From assembly GCF_003369915.1 (NCBI RefSeq), contig NC_046673.1, positions 21,753,718 through 21,817,717 on the forward strand: a stretch of DNA of 64,000 bases, given 5' to 3'. The notes under the pieces were generated by a model, which searched no databases, was not told the origin of the DNA, and saw only the letters and a program-made list of their open reading frames with translations. Below, one piece after another: positions 1-10,200 of this stretch. A program made the translations under genes and the position numbers. How positions within the stretch are numbered: the stretch's first letter is position 1; every line of letters begins with the position of its first letter. Source of the stretch: Drosophila miranda. Taxonomy: Eukaryota > Arthropoda > Insecta > Diptera > Drosophilidae.

Positions 1-740
1 ACGGCGAACATGCACACCAACTGCCCGTTCAGGGCGCACAGCACCGCCGTGTGCCCTTTGCGCTCCTCGTGCGTCATACAGTCGCAGATCTCCAGCGGCA
101 CTTCGATGGCATTCCGCTGCATCCACTCGCGATTGCCAATCAGCACTCGTATCTCCGGCCCGTCGATCAGCTTCTGCTGCTCCTCGCCGACAACGCCCTC
201 AAGTGCCAGCAGCTGCTGTTGCGCCACTTCCATGGACTTGCGCACATCCCGCTGTGGCATCAGATGCTCCACAGTGGCCCCATTCTCCACATTGATGGAG
301 CTCTGTGGATGCTGCCGGTACAGATTCTCGTAGTTGATGATCCGCTCTGCATTGCAGGCCTGTCGCAGTGTCTGCTCGTAGTTGGAGACGCTCACGCGAA
401 TGCCGCATCCCGGCACTGCCTGGAAATGTGAACTCTTGCCGAAATTTCTGCCCTGCTGGGCGGCGGCAGCCGGTCCCACGTTGAGCATGTCCTTGGCAAA
501 GAGCACAATGGCCGAGGCAATGGGATGTTCGCTGTTCTGTTCGGCAGCTCCCACAATGGTCAAGGCACGGGCCAGGCTGCACACTTGGGGCGGCACGAAG
601 AGGGTGACCTTGCTGGTCATCGGTGTGCCATGGGTGATAGTTCCCGTCTTGTCGAACACGACGGTTTTCACCTGAAAAGAGCGGGAAATGATTTAGAAAC
701 CGTTCACGAGGGAATCCCCTAGAAAAGCGTACCTTGTGTG
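1..740 (-). pseudogene. Partial duplicate of ATP7 (internal exon fragment), cut by the window edge
   Basis: This stretch matches 8164-8903 of the true ATP7 gene at constant offset 8163. I counted three mismatches: position 449 (T against C) and 689-690 (TG against AA). On the minus strand it holds the last 7 bp of the exon ending ..AHK, the short intron after it, and most of the exon carrying DKTGT, SEHP and part of the nucleotide-binding domain. The mismatch at 449 changes a Gly codon to Arg; the other two lie in the intron. The copy continues past position 1, so its left extent is unknown. It lacks ATP7's first exons, promoter, metal-binding domains and CPC helix, so it cannot encode a whole pump. 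The right junction at 740/741 falls inside the M16 peptidase gene. A recent segmental duplication or an assembly error would both explain the near identity. Confidence 0.9.
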
Positions 741-3700
741 GGGAGAAGTACAAGGTTCAGTCGACTGCCCAGATCCTCGTACAGGCTTTCTTCCCAACTG
801 AATGTTGTGGACTTCCAATCCCCATTCTCACTGCCATCGGCCAATTGATCTTCTGAAACGGAAACAGAGCTCGGCGTCTGATGGGTCTCGAGGAAGACGT
901 CGCTGCTGTAATTGGTTCTTTCCGAAGCCCAATCGTACGCCCATTCGGTGGGCGGATTTCCAATTACCTGAATCGAAAGTTTGCGACAATGTGCGGCATT
1001 CGTGTCTACCACGAAGCTAATCATCTCCTCTTTGGTGATATTGTGCAAGGCATCGGCCTGTTGTTGATTCCGATCGAACAGAAAATCCCCATTGATAATC
1101 TCCTCCCAATGGCGATCCGATTCCATGGCCAGGCTGTCGTCAGGGGCGAGCTTCGCCTGAATGAGTTTCTCCTTGGAGCGCAAAAACTCATCGTCGCGCA
1201 TTTTGTTGAGGATCTGTAGCATCGCGTGGTGGAATTGATCGATGCCCCGCTCCAAATTCTTGGCTCCCTTTTTCGTTTGATGCGACGAGGCAGTAATTGA
1301 GTACCCAACAATGCCATAATAGAGCCGTACTCTGGCGTACACCTCGTAGCGCAGTTTCTCCTGTGTGCACAGATATTCATAGATGGGGTCCTCAAGGATT
1401 TCCATCATCAGATCGAGGATGCTCTGCACTCGGATCGTATTCGGTCCGATTTGATAGTAGTTCATGATCACCGTGTTGGCATCGCGATCGTTGAGGGCAT
1501 TACAGAGAGTGCAGTGGCTACCTTGTGGCAATTCCTTCACACTGTCCTCCAGCAATTGGGGCTCTGAAATGGCCCGACATTGGAGGCGACTGATCACCGT
1601 ATTTAACAAACTGCAGGCGGACAGCTCCGTGTAGTTGCCCTAAATGAGGGCCTGAATGTACAGCTCCTGAGGGAACCGTTTAGCAAAGGCCTTGAATTCC
1701 TCCAAAGTGATGCCATTGATGCTCTTGTACTTGTCGATGGTCAGCCAATGAGACTCCTCAATCACACATGCGCGAATGTCCCTAAAAAATCAAATGGATA
1801 TACCGGTTCCAGATCTAGAGTAAGAAACAGTTCCTCTCACCTGCAAAGCAGCGGCGACTTGATCAACTCATAAAAATAGAGCTCCCGGAGATTGTCGCGA
1901 TAGTTATTTAGGATGGACTCCTCGAGACTGTCGGCCACACTCACAATCGCCTGGGCAATGGCCTCCACCACCAGATGGAGCTTCTCGTTGTAGCCCCGCA
2001 CCTTGAGCACAAGACCCTTTTCCCCGACAGTGAAGCCATAGCTTATGCCCGCAGTGGCAGCCGCATAGAGCTGCTCGAGTACATGGACCTCCACTAACTC
2101 GACGTACAAAGAGCACATGGCACCTCTGAGGGGGATGGATCGGATCGGATCGGATAGGATAGGATTGAGGTGGTTCAAGCAATGCTGAGGGTCGCTGGAC
2201 TGTTAGCTTACTTCCTGGCACTCTGACGCTGAAGTGGCGAAATGAAATAGAACGACATACTGGCCTTGGGCTCCCCGAATTTGTCGTCCAGACGATACCA
2301 CAGCTCGCAGATGTTTGTCTTCATCAGCTTCTTGGGGCACGGCGGTAGGTCCGGTTTACCCAGTTCCAGCCAAAATATCCTAAAATCCTCGGCCACAAAG
2401 GCATTGGGTTCTGGCAGGCACAGCTCCTCGATGGGATTGAATTCGTGCCACAATTTCTTCCATTGGTCGGGCATGGGGCTGGGGCTGTCGCCCACGTACG
2501 TATCCCCCGAGGTAATCACCATATTGAAGTCCATTTTGTTCAGAAATCCAATCATTTCGGACATGTGCTGGTCGCTGTATTCGTAGTAGAGGCCCCTGGC
2601 GGTGAGCACATCCTTACCCGGATAATATTTGCTAGATAGCACCAGATCCTGTACGTTGTAGAGGGCCGTACGATGGGTCTGGAAACGGAATCTGGCCTCC
2701 TCAATCAACTGCTGTTTGTCATACAAAGGCCGCAGTACCGCCGAGTCCGAGGCAGCGATGAGCTTTATATAGGCAAAGGTCGCGGCCAGCACCCCATCGA
2801 TGTGCTTGTAGCCTTCGTCGGTGAGGTGGATGGACAGCTTGAACAGCGAATAGATGGAGTTGAGATTGAAGCCATTATCATCGACGCCAGCCAGCAGAGA
2901 GACCGACCAACGGCGATGCCGCAGGTAGACACAGAGACTGCCAGGACCCTCCTGGCTGAGCAAATAGGCCAGGAACGCCTCCGGCTTGCTGCGGTAATAC
3001 TGCCGGACACTGGGCAGCAGCCATGTCAGGTCCAGCCGACATCCGCCATCCGAGGAAGTCACATAGAACACATTCTCGTGAAACTCCGGACGGAAGGCGG
3101 TGCGATAATCGAACCGTGTGAGATTTACCGACTCCATGCCGTTGCTTGGTATCACACCAAAGTGGCGGCAGATCATCTTCTCCAGCTCCTTGAGGGAGAG
3201 GCTTGCCTGCAGGCATACGTGCATGTGATTGGCCGCATAATTGTCGCGTCGCAGCTGTTGGATCATCGCGGCGAGGGCATCCTCGGGATCCTTCTCCTTG
3301 AGCTCGGCCAAATTGTCCCAGTCGTACAGCTCATGCGGATAGTTGTCGGCGGCCAGGCTGGCCAGCAGCAGATTCCGCTGCGCCTGGTAGTCCTCGACCT
3401 CTTGCCGAAGATCCGCTATGATCGGCAGCCTCTCGCGCTCTAGGACATCCTGTTTGATCAGCAGGGCCGTCAGGTGCAACAGAGTCGAGGTTAGGTGCAG
3501 CTCGGGCACTTCAAAGTAGAACATCGTCTCCTCGCAATCGGCTCTGACGTTGCTGAAGCCCCCACATTGTTTCACATGCGACGTGAAGATGCCGTCCATG
3601 TGGAGCAGATGCTCCAAAACGTGCGTCAGGCCGCGAAAATTCTGCGGATCTTTGAACGAACCGCAGTCGACCGTCAGGGCAAGGGCGGCCGTTTTGTAGC

Positions 3701-3924
3701 CAACAGAGTCCCCAGTGCTCACTGGATCGGGGTCCGAAACGATCAAGGCTTTTAGGCCATTCTGGAGCAAAATGGACCTGCAATCATGGCTCAATCAGGA
3801 ATGCACAAGGTTCTGTACCTCTACCCACCTCATGTGTTTCCACTTACTTGTACGATTTTTTGTCGTTTTCCGATTGATCTGGAACGTCCGTCTCTAGATT
3901 CTCAGGGCTGAATACCGGCTCCAT
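719..3924 (-). CDS. M16 family metallopeptidase (insulysin/nardilysin-like), interrupted by an in-frame TAG
   Basis: Four coding exons on the minus strand: 3924-3848, 3777-2212, 2125-1841 and 1781-719. The first is too short to show as an ORF and supplies the true ATG (MEPVFSPEN..); GT..AG borders and phases all agree. The product resembles insulin-degrading enzyme: inverted zinc motif HVLEH at residues 78-82, then a GGFSN segment as in IDE, and repeated M16 domains. Reading stops at TAG 1642-1640 after 689 residues, inside ..ALI-stop-GNYT.., where the family normally has Gln. The frame then stays open for another 306 codons (to about 995 residues, usual for IDE) and ends at 719-721 inside the ATP7 duplicate. 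The third zinc ligand, Glu 77 residues after the second His in IDE, aligns without gaps to Gln159, so catalysis is doubtful. It is probably the orthologue of D. melanogaster CG2025 (recollection). Family call is firm; whether this copy works is not. Confidence 0.85.
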
Positions 3925-3964
3925 TGCCACTTGTAAATTGTTATGATCCGCCTCTTTGCCACCC

Positions 3965-4830
3965 TGGCCTATCGTTCCCAGCTAGCTCACGGGGAAGTCA
4001 GGGGTGTTTCCGACCCGATAAGCCAGGGGACGGATTGAACAAAACAACAACAACAAAAAACATACAAAAAAATACAAATCTAATTTATAGGACAGACTTG
4101 TCCTCGTTGGCACTTTCGTCAGCGGGGATAGTTGGTTTCGTTATCCCTAGCAGGGTCCCACCCTTCCATGAGCGCCACCTTTTGAATTCGCTCCCTTTTC
4201 ATATTCAGGGTCCCGCTCTTCTTCTCGCTCTCGTCCCACCCAACTACCGTTTTCTATTCACTCATGACTCTTTTCAAATTTTCCATTTTATATCCATTAT
4301 ATTTTCTTATTTATCTTGAACATTATTAATTAATAATCTAGGTTTATATAAAGGAAACAAATACTAACACAAAAATACTAACTATACTACTACTACTATA
4401 CTACTAATACTGGCCTATCGTTCCCAGCTAGCTCACGGTGAAGTCAGGGGTGTTTCCGACCCGATAAGCCAGGGGACGGATTGAACAAAACAAAAACAAC
4501 AAAAACATACAAAAAAATACAAATTTAATTTATAGGACAGACTTGTCCTCGTTGGCACTTTCGTCAGTGGGGATAGTTGGTTTCGTTATCCCTAGCAGGG
4601 TCCCACCCTTCCATGAGCGCCACCTTTTGAATTCGCTCCCTTTTCATATTCAGGGTCCCGCTCTTCTTCTCGCTCTCGTCCCACCCAACTACCGTTTTCT
4701 ATTCACTCATGACTCTTTTCAAATTTTCCATTTTATATCCATTATATTTTCTTATTTATCTTGAACATTATTAATTAATAATCTAGGTTTATATAAAGGA
4801 AACAAATACTAACACAAAAATACTAACAAA
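3965..4830. repeat. Tandem pair of a 446-bp repeat unit
   Basis: Two direct copies begin at 3965 and 4411 with TGGCCTATCGTTCCCAGCTA. They run almost without change through a GATAAGCC block, an AACAAAACAAC-rich stretch, GTCCTCGTTGGCACTTTCG, and an AT-rich end with TTTATATAAAGGAAAC. The first copy ends in a short CTACTA run before the second starts. The few differences (for example GGGG/GGTG near 4018 and 4438, and A-tract lengths) indicate a fairly young duplication. Neither copy has TG..CA ends or visible target duplications, so I do not call them LTRs. The unit looks like the terminal part of a transposable element whose body may be the purine-rich sequence at 4830-5500. Confidence 0.8.
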
Positions 4831-5620
4831 AAAATAAACCCTATTTCGGCCGAATTGGCAGCCCCCTTTGATAGAGGTTGTTGCTTCCTGATGCTTGCTG
4901 ATGTTTACGTTTGATCGAGGTGTTTTTTTATATGATCGTGATATATTGTTTAATTGTGGGTCGGACGGGTGTAGATGTGTGAAATGTGGTGATGTTATGT
5001 GATGTGTTATGAATGAGGGTATACCCATACATGCGTGGGTTGTGTGTGATGTGGGTGGATGAAGGTGTGTGATATTGATTCGTGTGGGTGTATTTCTGCT
5101 TTGAAGTCCGGATTCTTTCCCCGGGGGGGTTGGTGTGTGGGGACAGAAACGTGTCTCCAGTCGGTGCCCCGCTGACGGTTCCTTGGTGCCGGTGCTCCGC
5201 TGACGGTTCTCGCAACAGTTTTCCGGCCTGGCCAGTACCGGGATGCTGCTGCCGATGTCCGCCGCTTCCGCTGATGTTGATGCCTGCCGCTGATGTCTTG
5301 GTGGGATCGTCGTCTCCACGATCACCAATTTTGTTTCCTTTTTTTCTTCCAGGGCACCGCACGTGCCTCCACCATTCTCCACCGGAAACTTTTTTTTTTT
5401 TCTTCCTCCTCCCGTTTCCTTTTCTCCCACGCAACTCTGCCACTCTTCCCAGGATCCACTATAGATGCCGCTGTCTCTTTCTTCTCCAGGCCTGATACCT
5501 ATCGGCTCTCTCCAAAACCGCCCATAACAAAATTATCTATTTCTATGTCTACATTCTCCGCCATTTCTGCTTGTGTACTCAAAACCGATGCTCACCGATT
5601 TACAATATAAATATTTTTTT
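4831..5620 (-). other. Probable mobile-element body of unknown family, read on the minus strand
   Basis: Between the tandem repeat and the SUMO-like gene lies a stretch that stays open on the minus strand in two overlapping frames for 170-213 codons. The predicted products are Lys/Arg-rich at one end and His/Thr/Pro-rich at the other, with no domain I recognise. The sequence has duplicated CCGGTGCTCCGCTGACGGTT-type words around 5165-5210 and short GTGATGTG repeats near 4978-5075. This fits the untranslated leader or gag-like part of a decayed retroelement joined to the 446-bp tandem units, but no reverse transcriptase is visible. Treat the ORFs as unproven. Confidence 0.35.
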
Positions 5621-5905
5621 ACTTATATTTTTGACATAACTATCGATGGCAGTACTTTATCATTGACTTTGCAGGCCTATTTAGGGAAGACAATAAATTA
5701 GTCGGATAAAAGTCGGCTCAGGCGATATCTATCTGAATATCTATCGGTCGGGTCCACACGGCTGCACTCGATACTCGCAAAAGCCAGTGCCAGAAATCGA
5801 AGCCAAACGTCGCCATTTTAAAGTTCGTCCCACTTGGATTTTTCGCAAAAGAAAAAACGCAACGCTTTGAGGAAGGAGCATATAATTTGTGTCATTTATA
5901 GCAAA

Positions 5906-5976
5906 GTAAGTGGCAAAACACTCAGAAGAGCATGCGCAACAGCAATTCCAAAAAAAAGCTCACGTTTTTCTTCTAG
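5906..5976 (+). other. 5' UTR intron of the SUMO-like gene
   Basis: GCAAA|GTAAGTGG and a pyrimidine-rich TTTTTCTTCTAG|AAATTG border a 71-bp interval, a normal Drosophila intron size. Removing it joins the leader to the exon whose first good ATG is at 6003. An ATG at 5910 inside the interval would add 31 unlike residues; the splice signals argue against using it. Confidence 0.7.
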
Positions 5977-6002
5977 AAATTGGAATTGGAAATTACAACA
6001 AG

Positions 6003-6251
6003 ATGTCGAACCCAGAACGTATTATTTTGAAAGTATTCACTCATAATGTTGAGCTTGGTCATATCATTACTGACAAAACTACCGAGTTCTCCCAACTTCT
6101 TCCAACAAATGTCCCCATGGATGGCATGCGCTTCATCTACAATGGGCATATCATCAAGGCAGCGGACACACCCGGGGGGCTGGGTATGCAAAACGGCCAA
6201 GTCATCAACGTAGAGATGACTGATCCAGCAAATGTTCCTACTCCGGAGTAA
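6003..6251 (+). CDS. Small SUMO-like (ubiquitin-fold) protein without C-terminal di-glycine
   Basis: An 82-residue product starting MSNPERIILKV. It follows the SUMO pattern along its whole length: an early beta strand (IILKVF), a central MRFIYNGH strand-turn like the R-F-x-F-D-G-Q of SUMO, then ADTPGGLGM like the N-D-T-P-x-x-L-x-M motif, and INVEM for the last strand. Canonical SUMO ends in Gly-Gly after processing; this one ends ..PANVPTPE, so it could not be conjugated in the usual way. It may act as a SUMO-like interaction domain, similar in idea to the SUMO-like domains of Rad60/NIP45, or be a fast-evolving SUMO paralogue. ATG 6003 was chosen because it follows the 5' UTR intron acceptor and begins the conserved fold. 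A polyadenylation signal follows at 6270. It sits alone on the plus strand between two minus-strand genes. Confidence 0.65.
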   Translation: MSNPERIILKVFTHNVELGHIITDKTTEFSQLLPTNVPMDGMRFIYNGHIIKAADTPGGLGMQNGQVINVEMTDPANVPTPE

Positions 6252-6269
6252 GCGTGTCATACCCAACAC

Positions 6270-6275
6270 AATAAA
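6270..6275 (+). terminator. Polyadenylation signal of the SUMO-like gene
   Basis: AATAAA lies 19 bp after the TAA at 6249-6251, and a second AATAAA-containing stretch lies near 6308. This spacing is short but normal for compact Drosophila genes. Confidence 0.6.
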
Positions 6276-6319
6276 CCACTTTATAGACGAAAGAACTTTG
6301 CGAAAGAAATAAAATAAAG

Positions 6320-7207
6320 GTTAAACTTTCATCTATTGATGAAAAAAGGCCGAAAAAAGCTGCTCCCGTCCGAATATCGGTCCGGAGAATGCAATAAAAA
6401 AACTTACGCCGTGTCTGTGTCACATAGGGGTACGGTTTTCTGTGGGTGAACTGCTCCCTAACTTCAAAAGGCTTTAGAAAAAAATTGTGGCGTACACGTT
6501 GGCTACCAGGAGAATGTTTTCTCCTATTCAAATGGTTCTATTCAGAGTTTGAAATGTCCAAAGATTATGCCATTAGTATTTCGCACTCCATGGATTCCAG
6601 GAGAGTTATGCTTCGCTCTCGGGTTAGCGGTAGGAAAAAGGATACGCTTTTACTCTTGGATCCAGAATGTGGCACCAAAACCCTCTCGAATATGCTTTAC
6701 ATTTCCGTTGTGTCTGTGTGGATGTTTGGTTTATATTTATTTATTTAATTAATTAATGGTTTAATGATCGTGCAAATTAACAATAAGTAACAATAGTTCA
6801 TGTCTTTGATGTCTCTTTCTCGTGCCTTTTGACCCTTCGTTTGTTCAAGTGAACTTAATAATAGTACAATATAACTTACGATATATAAAAAAAAGAAGTC
6901 CTTATGCTTGCATATAATAATTACGGGGAGAGAAAATAAACAAAAACAAAAAAAAAAGCGAAGGATATATAAACATTATAATGAGGAGGGAAGCCAAGGG
7001 ATGATAGGATGTGAGTTCGATGGAGTCTGTCGGTAAATACAAGAATTCAATAACCATGTATTATTGCATGCATATGCTCTATATACTCTATATACGTTGT
7101 ATATACTATATATATATATGTATTATGTCTCGTTTTTTCGTTTTTACTTTACAAAAATGGTTACACTGCAAATTTGTTTTGTCCTGTGGCCTGTGTGGGT
7201 GTACAAT
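6320..7207. other. Gap between SUMO-like gene and ATP7 stop; includes ATP7 3' UTR
   Basis: No credible ORF. The part next to 7207 should be the ATP7 3' UTR on the minus strand; overlapping AATAAA signals on that strand lie at 6736-6745 (TTTATTTATT on the plus strand), giving a 3' UTR of roughly 460 bases. A TATACTC/TATATA microsatellite lies at 7077-7120. The 6320-6720 stretch has nothing I recognise. Confidence 0.5.
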
Positions 7208-10200
7208 TCACAGCTTTTGAAGCTCTGTGCTGTCGCTCAGGTATCGGCTCTTCACGATTTTGGTGCGTCCGTCGTACTGGTCCTCGGGATCGAGGAGTCC
7301 CTCCTCATGCTTGTCCGTCGACGAGTGACCGCCAATGCCACCGTTTCCCTGCATAAGGATCCTCGAAATGAGCGAAGTGTTTGAACGCTTGAAGGCCAAC
7401 CGCTTGCCACCGACTTCGGGCAGATCGTCGAGGCCCCGATGCAGCGACAGGTTGTCCAGCTCCGACTCCGATGAGGAGCCATTGCGACGCGCCCGCTCGG
7501 CGGCCAGATGCGCCTCATACTCGGCCGTGCGCAGTGTCTTGGCCGTCGGCTTGCGGTACATCTTCAGCAGCAGCGAGGAGCACACAACGCTCACCGAACT
7601 GGCGGCCATTGCCACCGAGGCCATCCACGGCAGCAGGGTGAAACCATATGGGGCAAACAGTCCGCTGGCCAGCGGTATGCCCAACAGATTGTACATGCTG
7701 GCAAAGAAAAAGTTATATCGTATGCGACGCACTGTGCACCGCGAGAGATCCAGACAGGCGACCACATCCAGCAGATCGTTGCGCATCAGGACAATGTCCG
7801 AGGCCTCGGCAGCAACATCTGTGCCCGCAGCTATCGTGATGCCCACATCGGCCTGCGCCAGTGCCGGGCTGTCGTTCACACCATCCCCGACCATGGCCAC
7901 GCGTATGCCGTGCTGCTGGATCCTTTGGATTTTGGCCACCTTATGGGATGGCAGCACCTCCGCATACACTGTCCGAATGCCAACCTGTGGAGGAAAAGGG
8001 TAAATGACTTAGGATTCCGGGAAACTCTAAATGGTAGGATCGTACTTCTCTTGCTATGCTCGCTGCCGTGTTCTTGTTGTCGCCCGTCAGCAGGACCACA
8101 TCGATGCCCATACGCTTGAGCGTGTACACGGCCAAATGTGCCTCCGGCTTGACCATATCCGAGACGGCGAACATGCACACCAACTGCCCGTTCAGGGCGC
8201 ACAGCACCGCCGTGTGCCCTTTGCGCTCCTCGTGCGTCATACAGTCGCAGATCTCCAGCGGCACTTCGATGGCATTCCGCTGCATCCACTCGCGATTGCC
8301 AATCAGCACTCGTATCTCCGGCCCGTCGATCAGCTTCTGCTGCTCCTCGCCGACAACGCCCTCAAGTGCCAGCAGCTGCTGTTGCGCCACTTCCATGGAC
8401 TTGCGCACATCCCGCTGTGGCATCAGATGCTCCACAGTGGCCCCATTCTCCACATTGATGGAGCTCTGTGGATGCTGCCGGTACAGATTCTCGTAGTTGA
8501 TGATCCGCTCTGCATTGCAGGCCTGTCGCAGTGTCTGCTCGTAGTTGGAGACGCTCACGCGAATGCCGCATCCCGGCACTGCCTGGAAATGTGAACTCTT
8601 GCCGAAATTTCCGCCCTGCTGGGCGGCGGCAGCCGGTCCCACGTTGAGCATGTCCTTGGCAAAGAGCACAATGGCCGAGGCAATGGGATGTTCGCTGTTC
8701 TGTTCGGCAGCTCCCACAATGGTCAAGGCACGGGCCAGGCTGCACACTTGGGGCGGCACGAAGAGGGTGACCTTGCTGGTCATCGGTGTGCCATGGGTGA
8801 TAGTTCCCGTCTTGTCGAACACGACGGTTTTCACCTGAAAAGAGCGGGAAAAAATTTAGAAACCGTTCACGAGGGAATCCCCTAGAAAAGCGTACCTTGT
8901 GTGCATTCTCCAATGCAGTGGCACCCTTCACCAGAATGCCATTGATGGCTCCTGTGCCAGTGGCCACCATAACGGCTGTCGGTGTGGCCAGGCCTAACGC
9001 GCAGGGACAGGCAATGGCCAGGACACTTAGCGCACACCTAAAGGCATAGCTAACGATTATCGTGTTCCGGTCCATGTGCATCTTGTGCTCCATGGCGACG
9101 GGCACCAGATCGGGGTTCGCAAATCCAATGACAATCCAGGCGATCAACGTTATGCTGGACACCACCACCACAAAGGGCACAAAGTACCCGGCAATGCGAT
9201 CCGCCAGCTGCTGAATGGGCGCCTTGCTCGTTTGCGCCTCCTCCACGAGGCGCACGATTTGGGCGAGCGTGGTGTTCTCTCCCGTGTGCGTGGCCTCGAC
9301 CAGGAGTACACCGTTCTGGTTGATGGAGCCACCGATGACAACAGCCCCCTTGCGCTTAGCCACCGGCATGGATTCCCCCGTGATGAGGGACTCGTCGCAG
9401 GTCGAATGGCCATAGAGAACCTTGCCATCGACTGGGACCTTGGCGCCGGGAATCACCTTCAGGATGTCCCCCCGCTGCACATAGTCCACGGAGATGACCT
9501 TCTCGCTGATAATGTCAAAGTCCGGAGAGATCTCCACCAGCAGGGCATCGGCGGCTTTCAGGGAGAGCAGCTTGGACAGTGCCTCCGATGTTTTGCCCTT
9601 TGCAATGTGCTCCAGCCACCGTCCCAGCGAGATGAAGATCAGCAGCATTGGCGGCGTGTCAAAGAACGTGAGTGGAGAGCTGTTCTGCTCCAGGAGGACG
9701 GCGGCAATGACCACCGCCACCGAATACACATACGAGATGGTGGTGACCATCGAGATGAGGACATCCATGTTGGTGGTGCCATGCTTGATGGCCCTGTACG
9801 ACTGCACATAGAAGTGAAAGCCACCGAAGAACTGCACCGGCGTTGAGAGCAGGAACATCACCAGGTTCTCCATCGAGAGGCCCGGCACCAGGCAGCACAT
9901 GTTCGCGTGACCCTTTTCGTTCATCTCCAGCATGAAGTAGATCATCGCCACCATGCAGGGGCCCCCGAAGATCAGCGAGACGAGGAACGCGTTCCGCCAC
10001 TTGCGTATCTCCTCCTTGTGCTCCAGATAGTTGTGGGCCATCTTGTCGCGGCCCGTCAGCAGCTTGGCCTCGAACCCGAGTCCCTCGATCGCCTCGCAGA
10101 TGCTCCGCGGCCCCGTCTCCTCGGTGCTGTAGCGGAATTTGCCTGCAAACGGAAGACACAAAGAGATAGAGAGAGAGAGTACAATAGTGGGCGAAATAGT

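Noticed and set aside
2208..3794. M16 gene starting at 3794 within the long ORF
   Set aside because: That start is a TTG preceded by a stop. An acceptor at 3778-3779 and a 77-bp upstream exon give a true ATG at 3924 in phase.
3965..4830. Pair of LTRs of a retrotransposon
   Set aside because: Copies abut with under 30 bp between, lack TG..CA ends, primer-binding site and target duplications.
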